From Epiperipatus broadwayi (taxonomy: Eukaryota; Onychophora; Udeonychophora; Euonychophora; Peripatidae): a stretch of 64,000 bases of DNA. Each line of letters opens with the position of its first letter. The stretch's first letter is position 1. The stretch is taken from contig JAQFVV010012400.1 in NCBI GenBank assembly GCA_028023455.1, forward strand, positions 12,839,748-12,903,747. Direction: 5' to 3'. Made by a program: the position numbers and the translations under genes. Below, one piece after another: positions 11,233 through 20,812 of this stretch. The notes under the pieces were generated by a model. The model was not told where the DNA came from. It was given only the letters and a program-made list of their open reading frames with translations, and searched no databases.

Positions 11233-11865
11233 ACAAACTGCAAAACTATTTGCAGTATTCAAGGTCAAGGTATAAACATAATGTATAATGAATATGTAAA
11301 TAATAATAATTGTATAAAAATAACGAATATGTAAATGTAGAATAAAAGTAATGTATAAATAAATATGTAAAATAACTGTACAGTAATTAAGTATAACAAT
11401 GTGTAAAAATGACAATGTTATTAAATCATAGACAGTTGTATAATAATAGAAAGCTTAGCTGACCTTATAGGGTCAGAAAACTATGTAAAATACCATATAT
11501 GGTGAGAAATGTGAAAATACTGTATGTAAAAACGTAAGTGAGAACACCATATATGGTTAGGAATGCAAAAGACTCCAGAAGTCTTGAGGGGTATATAAAC
11601 CCTCATAACCTGTTCTAATTGTTCGGATGTTCTAAAATGTTCTAAATACGTTCCGAGTATGTTCTGAGTTTTAATTATTTTATTTCGCCTTATAATAGGC
11701 TATGTATATAGTTGAATTTAACCGTATTAAACTATAATCTTACCATCTCAATTCTGCCTTTGTCCATTCATTTACTTGCGGGTCATAAGACCCTGCACTA
11801 TTTTTGTTTGTTTATTAATTAAAGAGAACAATTTACAGACTAAACTAATAGTTTGCAGTTTAAAC
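11233..11865. mobile_element. Putative roughly 630-bp inserted element with TATA promoter
   Basis: The insert separates sequences that are nearly adjacent in block B. Its edges are inverted: AAACTGCAAAACTATT near 11234 and AATAGTTTGCAGTTT near 11848. It is richer in CpG than its surroundings, contains GGGGTATATAAACCC (about 11589) and short GTTCTAAA/GTTCCGAG repeats, and has two small palindromes, GACCTTATAGGGTC near 11461 and GGGTCATAAGACCC near 11781. These could mark a solo LTR (a TG...CA span of about 11433-11797 is possible) or a TIR transposon. I cannot decide between them. Confidence 0.45.
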
Positions 11866-12713
11866 AATTGATCAGTTTTCTTTATCAATCATTTTATACA
11901 TTTAATTTTCATGTGGATTGTATTTATTTCATTAACAAAAAGTTCTACTTTTATTTTGAGTTATCAACAATTAAAAAAAAAAGTATTTTAGGTATCAAAC
12001 TTTTTAAAAAAAGGACAATAAGACCGAGGAGCAACAACCACTGAATTATCTAAAATCCATGCATCCCATATTTAAACTTCTATCATATCATGCTGGAAAA
12101 TCAGTTCAAAAATAGATTCAAGAAGAGAAAACTTGACTCCATTTGATTGTTTTGTCATTAAAATCACTTACAACAGTTTCAAGATTGAGTAAATTTCTTT
12201 TTTTTTGCTGGGTTAATAAACACCGCAGTCATAAAAATCAGCACAAACTATATACCACAAATATATAATAGCCAACAGAACATTCAATCTTTCATTCCCC
12301 CCATAAGTTCTAGCTCTTTAGCAATAAGAGTTCGATTTAGGAAATGGTGTCAGTATCAGAAAATTTGTTATTGTTTTAAAAGCAAAAGTCAAACTTTTTT
12401 TGGTAAATTTGCATTTAAAAAAAGTGATCATAGAATGTTTTTATTAAGTAAAAAAAAATTGCAAGTTTTTCTGTCTAGAATCTGATAATTGTGAGAATGT
12501 TTTCAAATGAGTGTATTTACATGATTTCTAATCTTCCAACAAGTTTTTCTGTACAGAATCTGTTAATTGTGAGAATATTTTCAAATGAGTGTATTTATAT
12601 GATTTCTAATCTTCCAAGTATATTCATATTCTAAATGCTTTGATAAAATAGATACAGAATGTAATTTGCTCAAACGTCTTTGTAATGAATATTTTTGCAT
12701 AAACGTTCTGAAG

Positions 12714-13122
12714 TGTTTGATAAAAGAAAAAGAAATATTTCAGAAGTGAAATTACAACATATATTTTGTTTGTTAAAATGGCGGAATATAAAAATATAAA
12801 ACGGATTATAGAAGACAAAGGATTACGTCGAGAGAAATTGATAACAAGCCGGACCACAGAGAAATTAGGAGTACAATTTGATTGGTAGAAATGCAGAGGA
12901 ACAGACGAATTGAAATAATGAGATAATTAAACCAATGAACAGATAAATCCGTAAAGGTGTGAACTTTTCGACACACAGCAAATAAAAAGACTTTTTCATG
13001 TATATATTTTTGTAGTTTAATTAGTTTTAAAAGTAGAGTGTACCGTAGAAGTTTGTGTTTAAATAAAGCATTATGGTATTATAAATAATAACTCGGAGTA
13101 AAGATTTTGTTAATACACGGCA
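12714..13122 (+). repeat. 5' LTR of gypsy 2
   Basis: It begins TGTTTGATAAAAG at the junction with the pseudogene and ends near ACACGGCA, just before the primer-binding site at 13128. AATAAA motifs at about 12981 and 13061 are candidate polyadenylation signals. No second LTR is found in the window, so the exact ends are inferred from the junction and the primer site. Confidence 0.6.
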
Positions 13123-13174
13123 AATCTTGGCGCAGTCACCGTGAAAAGTTGAACCTACGGACGGACAAGTTAAA

Positions 13175-13687
13175 ATGTCTTTAGGACAAGGAAGTATCTC
13201 GGAGTTCGACGTCGGAAATGCGGGTGAATGGCCGTTATACGTCACTCAACTCGAAAATTTTTTTAAATTAAATAACATTACGGAGAATAATAAAAAAGTA
13301 GCAGCTCTTTTATGCCTCGCGGGACGAAAAGTAATTGAAGTGATACATAAACTAATGAATGGGCCAACAACGGATGAAACAGAATACGAAAATATTATAA
13401 ACAAGTTATCCAACTATTTTAGCCCACAACCATCGAAGTTCATGGCTCGATTAACCTTGCGGAATAGAAGACAACAGAGAGGTGAAAACATAAGAGATTT
13501 CGATATAAGTTTGAGACAATTAGTAAGAGATTGCCAATACGGAGGTTGCAGAACAAGCCCTACTGGATCAGTTGTTATGGGGAATGAATGAAGACAGGCT
13601 ACGGCAAAATTTGTTAATGGAACCAGATTTGACCTACGACATAGCAATACGGAAAGGGATAGGTACGAGCTCATAATTGAACAAGCA
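13175..13687 (+). pseudogene. Gypsy 2 gag capsid region
   Basis: The open frame begins MSLGQGSISEFD at 13175 with GEWPLYVTQLENFFKLNNIT, a capsid N-terminus of Ty3/gypsy type. It continues through LSNYFSPQPSKFMARL, RRQQRGENIRDFDISLRQLV and CQYGG. The frame is lost at about 13550-13590. The continuation in another frame (LLWGMNEDRLRQNLLME, DLTYDIAI) is readable up to 13687. The product would be the structural capsid of the element particle. One frameshift is seen, so a full Gag cannot be made from this copy. Confidence 0.8.
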
Positions 13688-14119
13688 ATGTGTTTCAGAG
13701 GCAAGATAAATGATGAACAGTCATGGGAAATACATAAAACAGAAGGGAAAAAACAGAGTACAAATACGAAAGAATGGAATGACCGAGGAAAACAAATAAA
13801 GTGTTTCTGTTGTGGACAACAAGGACACATATCGAAAAACTGCAAATGGCGTTCATATACCTGTTATAATTGTGGAAGGAAAGGACATCTAAAATCAGTC
13901 TGCAGAAATCCAAAAACTCAAGATAAACAACATACGGAATATGAAGTAAAAAAAAATGTGTGCGCACAAATCCAAAAACAATACATGATAACACTGAATA
14001 TATATGGAAAAGATATAGAAATGGAGATCGACAGTGGTTCGGCAATATCACTCTTATCAGAAGAAAAATGGAACGATATTACCAAAGGCCATAAAAGATG
14101 CATAATACAGAAAACATGA
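13688..14119 (+). pseudogene. Gypsy 2 nucleocapsid knuckles and protease N-terminus
   Basis: Two intact CCHC zinc knuckles are present, CFCCGQQGHISKNC (13802-13843) and CYNCGRKGHLKSVC (13862-13903). A retropepsin start follows: ITLNIYGKDIEME then the catalytic IDSGSAIS (DSG codons 14030-14038). The frame runs into host pseudogene sequence at about 14119, so the protease is truncated shortly after its active site. Two knuckles plus a DSG protease are diagnostic of a Ty3/gypsy gag-pol junction. Confidence 0.85.
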
Positions 14120-14646
14120 AATACAAAATAGTTTGAAAATAAATATTCATACACTACCTTTAATGAATTATTAAAGCATTAACAAATGTTTCACTAAGGT
14201 ACAAAACTGTTTTGAATTCACTAGCAACTAATATTTTCATAAACCTATAGCTACATGAATTGGACTTATTTCATTATTAAAAATAGCATCAAATCATAAT
14301 GTAGATTTTAAAAATAATTTGATAATTTTTGCATCATTTATTAAAACTGCTAAAGTATAAAAAGTCATTTATTAAAATTGCTAAATTATACAAAATCAAA
14401 TCAAACTTGGGTGTAATATTTGGATTTCCACAATTATTGAGAAAAATATTAAGCTTTTTATAATCCCATCCAAACACCAGAGAAAATAATCCATACTTCT
14501 CTTTATAATTAAATTCGCTTTGTATTAAAAAATGAAGCTCGAGTAAAGCTACACTTTTAATGATTACTGCTTCAAAAGAGATCTGCCTTCTTCATTAATA
14601 GCTATATTATCATTGGTTCCTTGCTTAAATAATTCTTCTATTGTTT

Positions 14647-16050
14647 TCAATTCGCAGGTCTACTAAAAAAATTACGTACAATTATGCTCGTTCGAAGTAC
14701 TGCATTCGCATACTTTCTAAATACAGAACTATTTTCATTTGGAACATTGTCAATAAACTGTTGCGCAGTTTCCACTTTATCCTGGAATTGAGGGGAATTA
14801 CTTAACTGTTCATCTGTTTCACCTATTTTAGATTTTTTAACATGGCAATTAATTTCAGTTACGGCTGTGTTCTCTTTGAGCTGATTTTTTTGTGATTCAC
14901 TTTTTTTTTTAATTGAATTTCGCAGTCTAAACTCTTCCGGTCTGTCACTTAAACTAAACTCTGTCGTTCTGTTGTTAAAACTAAACTGTGCCAGACTGTC
15001 GTCAAGATTAAATTCTGCCGGTCTCGCATTAACGTGAAACTCTGCCGGTCTGTCTTTAAAATTAAACTCTCCCAGACTGTCGTTAAAATTAAACTCTGTC
15101 GGACTATCGCTATAAATATACTCTGCTGGTCGCTCGTTAAAACGAAACTCTGTCGGTCTGTCATTGAAACTAAATTCTGCTGGTCTGTCTTTAAAATGCG
15201 AATATATCTGTAATTGCTCTTTAATTTTGTTTAATTCATTAATGGAAGACACTTGTAATTTGATGCTACTAACCTCATTATTTATTTTGTTAATCTCACA
15301 ATCAATGTCTGATTTTATTGCGTTAATTTCCACACATTGCGTTTTTAATAAAGATAATACTTTCTGTTTCACTTTCTCTTCAATACTATCAAAAATTTTT
15401 GACCATATTTGATGTTGAGTGGCGTAAAATTTATCTTCATTGTCTATCTGAATACTAATTAATTGGGTCATTAAATTCTTTAAGTCTTCAAAAACTTTCG
15501 ATTTTTCACTTTGCCAAGCAGATATTTCTCCTAAAATAGTTTTTAAAAGTGAAATGTCCATAATGATCTTGGTTTTTAACGAACTAAATAACTTCTCCTC
15601 AGAAAACGATTCCTCTTTATAATTCGCCAGTTGTTCAAGAAAATTATTAGCTTCCTGTTTGCAAGAGTCTAATAGATTTTGTTGAAAATCAAGATTTACT
15701 TTCTTCATTTCTGTTTGACAGTATTTATACAACTCTTTTCTTTTTAGCTCAATTTCATTCGCAAGTGAAGCCATTTCTTTATCGAATTCAAACTTTAGGG
15801 ACAGTTTTTCTTTTTCAAATCTCTTTTGCCATGTTTTTTTCTCCTCAGCATATTGATTATTAAAATTATCTTTTTTACGAAGTCCACTATTTGCCAATTG
15901 TTTGTGAAGAAAGTCAATGTCCGATTTCATACGTATGACTAAAGAATTAGTGATACTCAGTTGTTCATTTAGCCTCAATATTTTTTCCTTCATTTGATCA
16001 GAAGTTTCGAGATCTAATTCACTTCTGCTTGAACTAAAGTAACTTCCCAT
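14647..16050 (-). CDS. N-myristoyl-motif coiled-coil protein, truncated paralogue with 9-residue repeats
   Basis: The minus-strand open frame gives 467 residues from the Met at 16050. I prefer this start over the one at 16158 because it matches the paralogue start (MGSFFSSSRSEI versus MGSYFSSSRSEL), has A at -3 and G at +4, and the extra 36 codons align with paralogue 5' flank. MGSYFS fits an N-myristoylation signal. Residues about 10-285 are a charged coiled coil closely similar to the paralogue (EEKKTWQKRFEKEKLSLKFE). Residues 288-377 are ten 9-residue repeats of RPAEFNFND type. A divergent tail ends NFFSRPAN before the stop at 14647, where the ankyrin half should begin. No intron is evident. 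It may be a functional truncated adaptor or a gene in early decay. The retained frame over 1.4 kb beside a ruined downstream half favours recent or continuing constraint. Function unknown. Confidence 0.7.
   Translation of the reverse strand: MGSYFSSSRSELDLETSDQMKEKILRLNEQLSITNSLVIRMKSDIDFLHKQLANSGLRKKDNFNNQYAEEKKTWQKRFEKEKLSLKFEFDKEMASLANEIELKRKELYKYCQTEMKKVNLDFQQNLLDSCKQEANNFLEQLANYKEESFSEEKLFSSLKTKIIMDISLLKTILGEISAWQSEKSKVFEDLKNLMTQLISIQIDNEDKFYATQHQIWSKIFDSIEEKVKQKVLSLLKTQCVEINAIKSDIDCEINKINNEVSSIKLQVSSINELNKIKEQLQIYSHFKDRPAEFSFNDRPTEFRFNERPAEYIYSDSPTEFNFNDSLGEFNFKDRPAEFHVNARPAEFNLDDSLAQFSFNNRTTEFSLSDRPEEFRLRNSIKKKSESQKNQLKENTAVTEINCHVKKSKIGETDEQLSNSPQFQDKVETAQQFIDNVPNENSSVFRKYANAVLRTSIIVRNFFSRPAN
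14920..15189 (-). repeat. 27-bp coding minisatellite, ten copies
   Basis: Exactly ten in-frame 27-bp units encode D-R-P-A-E-F-x-F-N-like 9-mers (variants DSPTEFNFN, DSLGEFNFK, ARPAEFNLD, NRTTEFSLS). The intact paralogue has only one recognisable unit at this place (YFEDRMTNLDNQ), so the array expanded after duplication. Units differ from each other mainly at alternating codon positions, and the E-F core is nearly invariant. Confidence 0.9.
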
Positions 16051-16387
16051 TATACTAAAATAAGTATCGTCAACTAGAAAGAATGATTTTTTATAACAAA
16101 AGTACCCGAATCTATTCAAAAATATTAAATAGATTATAGTCGTAAGTCTAAAGTTCAAATAAATAAATAAAAATCTATAAGAAATATATTAGTTTTATAA
16201 TTTGTAATTTTAAGTCCAAAGTATATTAAAAAAAATACAACAATAATACACCTTAGTAAATATTTTCTTAATTTCAACTGTTTAAAAGCCTTTTTACTTT
16301 ATATACATATGGTGGCTTTGTATCTATAATAAAAAGAATTTGTTTTTAAAAGATGAAATAAATGTTTTTTTTTGTTTTTTTTTTAAG

Positions 16388-16482
16388 TGTCATAGCATCG
16401 GCCGGGACGCGAACCCGCAACCCAGGCAACTGGCTGCAAGTGCAAAGCAGTCGCGCTGACCTCTCGACCACCAATGCAAGAC
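16388..16482 (-). repeat. tRNA-derived SINE (family S), copy 1
   Basis: On the minus strand it reads TTGCATTGGTGGTCGAGAGG (A-box region), an anticodon-arm-like CTGCTTTGCACTTGCAG, a long variable region, then GGGTTCGCGTCCCGG (B box) and CCGATGCTATGACAC, with an A-rich tail (T-run on the plus strand, about 16364-16384). Block B has continuous homologous flank without it, so the duplication supplies an empty site. Confidence 0.8.
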
Positions 16483-16600
16483 ATCATGTTTATTATCAAA
16501 GATAAAAGTAGCAATTATAAATAATTTCTAGTTATTCTGATGTACGATAATATGATACTTAAAAAAAACGATTACGTTTTTGATAGTATATATATTACAT

Positions 16601-17158
16601 TTGACGATCGTATAGGTTACGAATTCCTCTTAAGCTTACTCATAAATAATGGTTATATGAACTTATATCCCAAATATAATTATGCCAAAATCGAATTCAT
16701 TTTACATGTGATTGACCTATGAAACAAAATGCCCAATGGCATAAACATGCTAATCATAAAGTAATCAGTAAAACCTATTCTCAGTGAGGAAAGGTATCTG
16801 GCTATAAATTGAAACTCCATTAGAAAGGCGAAGTCCCATAATAGTTCAAGGTTACTGGTTCAAATTGTAACAGTAATCATGGTATGGAATTATTCTCATG
16901 ATAATGCACATCTGTTATTGTTCTAACTCAAGCAGAAAGCTGCACCTGGCTGAAACAACTATACCTTTCATGAAGCAAGCTATTGTCTAAGGAAATATCA
17001 GATTTTATAAGAAAGATTCACAAAATTCCTGCAAACTACTGCTTGTTACCACTAATAATTATTTATTTATATATATATATATTGTTCATAGAAAATTGAT
17101 ACAATAAATGTATTATCTTTTACTTGGTATATCATCTATTTACTGCTGGAAACATTTC
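16601..17158 (+). repeat. 5' LTR of gypsy 3
   Basis: It is inferred to start at TGACGATCG (16601) and end before CTGGCAG (17159). The first roughly 250 bases align with the 3' copy from 20813. The flank immediately left of it is shared with block B, where a similar LTR start is found at 54389, so the insertion predates the segmental duplication. Confidence 0.55.
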
Positions 17159-17269
17159 CTGGCAGTGAAATAAATATACACACAATAGAATTAATGCAGT
17201 TACAAAAGCCCTATCATATGGGTTGATCACATTAAAAAGATTTTTAAAAATTCGCAAAAAAAAATTTTT

Positions 17270-17900
17270 CCCCATGGGGAAAAAGCAAAATGATGAAAGT
17301 GGGTTTTCTGGAAGAATTCAATCCAGCTATTTCAGAAAATGGGCTAATGTATGTGAATTGGTTCTCCTCTTTGTCAAGGCAAACCAAATTAAAAATCTGA
17401 ATTAAAATTAGGGAAATTTATAAGTTTGTGTGGATATTCAACTTGTAAAATCTTGCATTGTCAATCAGCTTCTATATGAGTTAGATTTTGACAGAGCAAT
17501 CTTTTTCTTGACAACTTATTTCTATCCAAAATCTCTTAACTATATTGCAGATACAACTTCAACCTCCAAATTCGAGAGAGGAGGAAAAGGATAGAGATTT
17601 TGCCATAGAGCTTAGGAAATTAATGCTAAGCTGAAATTATAAAGTTTTTTTTAAGTGATGTACTTAAAGATCATTGTATTTGTAAAATGAGAGATCTCTG
17701 CTTTAGGTTAGGCTATTAATGGACACAAGCATCAATTTTGATTCTGTAGTCTTTCAGATGATTCTAACTTTCCATTAAAGAAAGCTGGACCCAATATTAA
17801 AGTTATGGTTCAGAAATCTGGATATGACAAATATCAAGCTGACCAAAACAAATATAAGAGACTTTTGGCTAAAACTATTGTTAAAATGCCAAAATAAAAT
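17270..17900 (+). pseudogene. Gypsy 3 gag remnant
   Basis: Across three frames, fragments match the gypsy 1 Gag: FNPAISEN then WANVCELVLLFVKANQIKN (compare ENWSSYKEQLIFCMQANQIK), ELDFDR-like and DFAIELRKLMLS, SDVLKDHCICKMRDLCFR and DTSINFDSVV. Stops and frameshifts are frequent. It has no separate function. Confidence 0.65.
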
Positions 17901-18106
17901 ATCCATAATTATCATAGAAAAATTAATTACAAGTTAAACTGGCGGGAACACACATCAAAAGTTTACATAGTAATACAGTTTGCAGTTATTGTAATCATGT
18001 TAGGCATACACATTAAAAGAGAATAAACATTAATACAGCCAAAAAAGTATGGGACAATCCATTCTGAAAAAATATTGGTATGGTGAAACTTACACTACAG
18101 AAATAC

Positions 18107-18460
18107 TATTCATTAAGTGGATAATCTCTAGTCTAATGAATAATTAATAAAAATTATTAATATATTTCTATCAAGTGGTTTATGTCAAAGTTGTGAAATT
18201 AGTAACTTTGACACATCAATTAAACTAGTAATTTGACTATCTATCTATATATATATTGAACAATTATAAAGATATGTGTAAGAGATTGTGGTCTGGGCCA
18301 ACTAGTAAATGCTAGTTCAACATGAAATGTGCATCTTGAAGTTAATACAGCATTTTCATGTCTTTGGTCATATGTTTATGAGAGTGGTGTAGTAAACATT
18401 TCATGACAGAAATATTATTCATTGAGTGGATAATCTCTACTCTAATGAATGACTAATAAA
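18107..18460 (+). repeat. Local direct repeat, offset about 300 bp
   Basis: CAGAAATACTATTCATTAAG at 18107 and CAGAAATATTATTCATTGAG at 18407 both continue TGGATAATCTCTA..CTAATGAATRA..AATAAAAATYATT. Between them lies an R2-family core (GATTGTGGTCTGGGCCAACT, near 18282). Confidence 0.65.
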
Positions 18461-18499
18461 AATCATTGTAAAGCACATACTTACAGAAGCTATCTATCT

Positions 18500-19300
18500 A
18501 TATAGATATGTAAGTAAAAGATTTGAACTTAGGATGTTCCAATCTATATGTGTCCTCCATTCCATCTCAAGCAACTGATATGTGTGACCATATGCATACG
18601 AAAAAAAGAAATCCCCTATATATATTGTGCAGAACCAGCACTCATCAGTTGTGTCAGATCATAATCTCCCAGATATATATACAATCGGTACTCAGATTAT
18701 ATTAAGATAACAATTCCTTAAACTTTACTGGACAGGTTTCAAACTTCTCAGCTTTCCAATTATTCAACAATCTATTGCAGTGAAAAAACAACAATGAAAC
18801 ATTCACAGCCCTTATTGAATTTGATATTGTAATGATACTCATGTAGACATCATGTCAATATAACCCCTCATATTACCAGATTATTATATATCAATATATA
18901 TTAATAAGAGAGTGATTGGCTGAACTTACACTATGATGTAACGTTTCCAAGGCATTATGTAATTTGCATATATTTAATGATCTGGTAATACGAGAGGTTG
19001 ATTGATTTGATGCCTACATGGATATGACTACAAAATCAAATCCAATAGGGGCTTTCAGCATTCCATTGTTGGTTTTTTAATGAAATGAATAGTTGAAAAG
19101 GTGAGAAGATTGAAGCCTATCCATTAAAGTTTAAGGAATTTTTTATCTGAATCTAAACGAAGCACTGATTGTATATAAGTGAGAGAGATTATGACCTGGA
19201 CCAACTGATGAGTGCTGGCTCTGTACTTATCTTTTTCATATGTATGTGGTCAAAGGTATCAGTTGTTTGAGATGGAATGGAGGATGAAGGTAGATGGAAA
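18500..19300. repeat. Long imperfect palindrome built from two R2 repeats
   Basis: The left arm (about 18500-18893) and right arm (about 18975-19300) are reverse complements with substitutions. CTCATATTACCAGATTATT at 18866 pairs with AATGATCTGGTAATACGAG at 18976. GAATTTGATATTGTAATGA near 18817 pairs with the complement near 19027. CTCATCAGTTGTGTCAGATC near 18641 pairs with GACCTGGACCAACTGATGAG near 19192. The outer arms carry TCCATTCCATCTCAAGCAAC and its complement. The loop is about 85 bp. Such a structure may form a long double-stranded RNA hairpin if transcribed. Confidence 0.8.
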
Positions 19301-19548
19301 AATCTTTAAATTCCTCTACCTACATATATAATAAACATTCAGTGTAAATAAATTACTATATATATAATGTGAAAAACTTGAAAGATACTTATTCTATTCT
19401 CAATTTCAATTATTATTCATGGTATGCTGATATCAATGTAGCTAAATACCAGATGTGCAGAACCCATTTTTCCAAATAGTATATGGGCCGTCATTGACTG
19501 CAAACTAGCAATAAAATGATTACAAATTAAATTGTTACATTTTTTCCC

Positions 19549-19643
19549 CATGTGTCAAAGCATCGGTCAGGAAGCTAACCCTGCCAACCCGGGATAACTG
19601 CTTGTAAGGCAGCTGTGCTGACAACTCAGCCACCAACGCTTAA
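19549..19643 (-). repeat. SINE family S, copy 2, with 16-bp target duplication
   Basis: The element is about 95 bp. On the minus strand it has GCGTTGGTGGCTGAGTTGTC (A box region), CTGCCTTACAAGCAG (anticodon arm) and GGTTAGCTTCCTGACCGATG (B-box arm), then CTTTGACACATGGGGA. Direct repeats AAATTGTTACATTTTT flank it at 19529-19544 and 19644-19659, marking retrotransposition into gypsy 3. Confidence 0.9.
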
Positions 19644-19689
19644 CAAATTGTTACATTTTTATTTAAAATTGATAAATACTGTACACATA

Positions 19690-19800
19690 ATAAAGATATA
19701 TATATGAGAGATGGTGACTTGAGTCAACTGATAAGTGCTATTTCCACATAAAAATGCATCTTGGAGTAATTTGTCTTTTATTGTATCTTTATTCATATGA
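19690..19800 (+). repeat. R2-family fragment
   Basis: TATATATGAGAGATGGTGAC, CAACTGATAAGTGCT and AAAATGCATCTTGGAG resemble the R2 core seen at 18270 and 19180. It is short and degraded. Confidence 0.5.
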
Positions 19801-20159
19801 TTTGAAAAAAATGTGTGGTGTAGATTGTTTAATACATTTATAAAAGATTACAGTTTAACAAAACAACTATGTTTTACTCTTGGATGAGCAAAAGTAAATT
19901 ACAATGTATAAAAAATGTATTTATCTTTTTTAGCGTCTTCTAGTGAACATCACAATTTATTGAGGTGTGATTGGTTTAATCACTAAAGCTATGTAGTGAT
20001 TAAGGTGAACCAGATCCAATACAAACTTTAAAAAGGACTACCCAATTATGTTTGTTGATAAAATTGGAATAATACTCCACAATCAAATGAATAAAATGAA
20101 AAAATTGAATCTGTTACCAGACAGTCTACTAGTGATTTCAGATTCCAAAAGTTACTGGA

Positions 20160-20400
20160 TCCAAGGAGATTGAATAAAAAAGAAACTTAAAAAATGGTAT
20201 TCAACCTACTGGATGCATAGGTTGGAAGCATCAATTGCATATGGTTGTAATGTCTGTGGTCAAGAGCAGTAATCTCTACAAGTGGTTTCTCAAATATTAA
20301 GAGATTTATTTAGTCACTATTTAGGGATTATGCAAATAAGATTATCTAAATCCAATGTCTGATGGCCTATCTTAGACACTAATATCAAATCAAACCATGT
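20160..20400 (+). pseudogene. Gypsy 3 integrase N-terminal remnant
   Basis: One frame reads KKWYSTYWMHRLEASIAYGC, then SQILRDLFSHYLGIMQIRLS and WPILDTNIKSN. It parallels the gypsy 1 segment PAYWTQRMELSIENGC...LHNDHPGIV..WWQLWT, that is, the linker and HHCC zinc domain of integrase. RT and the catalytic core are gone or unrecognisable. Confidence 0.6.
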
Positions 20401-20812
20401 CAACAAAAAATAAAAACCGATAAGCATGATCGATATGGTGAAAAAAAAGGGGGAAATGTATATAGATATTCTTATTATGCTATATGTTCATATAGATAAT
20501 AAACCAGTATGATTTCTAGTTATAATAAAACAAAAACCTGCATGCATTGACTGTTTATATCTTATGTAGACAACACTGCAATCATAAAGATTACATGACT
20601 ATAAAGCATTATGCATCGATAATCAGTCCACCAAATTAGATTATAACAAGCCAAGCAAACTAAATAATAATATAACCAGACCCAATGATAAGACTGCATT
20701 TAGATGATAATGAAACCAGACCAAAAAATGAATCAAAGAGATAACCGATTCAGATACCAGTTTATCTCAAGACTTCTGACTCTAAATCTAACCAGCCAGA
20801 AAAGGGAATATT

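Larger units (their letters stand above)
12714..14118 (+). mobile_element. Ty3/gypsy element 2, 5' LTR + gag + protease start
   Basis: The insert splits the pseudogene cleanly. Before it the host reads ATATTTTTGCATAAACGTTC and after it AATACAAAATAG, adjacent in block B apart from a few bases. It contains a 5' LTR, a primer-binding site-like TTGGCGCAGTCACCGTG (about 13128), gag, two zinc knuckles and the protease active site, then stops. The rest of pol and the 3' LTR are absent. CpG dinucleotides are frequent and gag has only one clear frame break, so it looks younger than gypsy 1 and 3. Confidence 0.85.
11865..14646 (-). pseudogene. Decayed ankyrin/armadillo half of the block A paralogue
   Basis: On the minus strand this aligns at DNA level with codons for the second half of the gene at 51388-53880. 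Examples are CTAAATTATCTAAAATCCA-like sequence near 12040 (51540 in block B), TTTAGGAAATG near 12336 (51833), AAGTATATTCATATTCTAAA near 12616 (52050) and GAATTGGACTTAT near 14255 (52320). Ankyrin codons (EELFKQG..N..INEEGRS) are still readable just downstream of the 14647 stop. Numerous stops, frameshifts and a local duplication (12466-12540 repeated at 12541-12615) destroy the frame. Gypsy 2 sits inside the armadillo-coding part. It is the continuation of the open frame at 14647-16050, not a separate gene. Confidence 0.85.
10080..16600. repeat. Segmental duplication block A
   Basis: This block is homologous, in the same orientation, to block B at about 49985-54390. The left flank shares CATTACTATAA..TCAAAAATA at 10106 and 50003, and AAAAAAATCACTGCTAATAT at 10489 and 50392. 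The middle holds the paralogous gene. The right flank shares TTAAGTCCAAAGTATA at 16209 and 54126, and GTACGATAATAT at 16541 and 54321. Block A is longer because it contains gypsy 2, an LTR- or TIR-bounded insert (11.2-11.9 kb), an R1 copy and a SINE that block B lacks at those sites. Confidence 0.85.

Noticed and set aside
13414-14154. Three minus-strand open frames of 78-143 codons opposite gypsy 2
   Set aside because: They are antisense shadows of gag and nucleocapsid coding sequence; the plus strand has zinc knuckles and the DSG protease.
14949-15164. 71-codon minus-strand frame with repeated TDRQSFVLT-like units
   Set aside because: It is an alternative-frame reading of the 27-bp minisatellite inside the real gene.
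16051-16158. Upstream start that would add 36 residues (beginning MNFRLTTIIYL) to the coiled-coil protein
   Set aside because: The paralogue starts at the equivalent of 16050 with MGSFFSSS, and the DNA here aligns with its non-coding 5' flank. The extension is read-through of an open flank.
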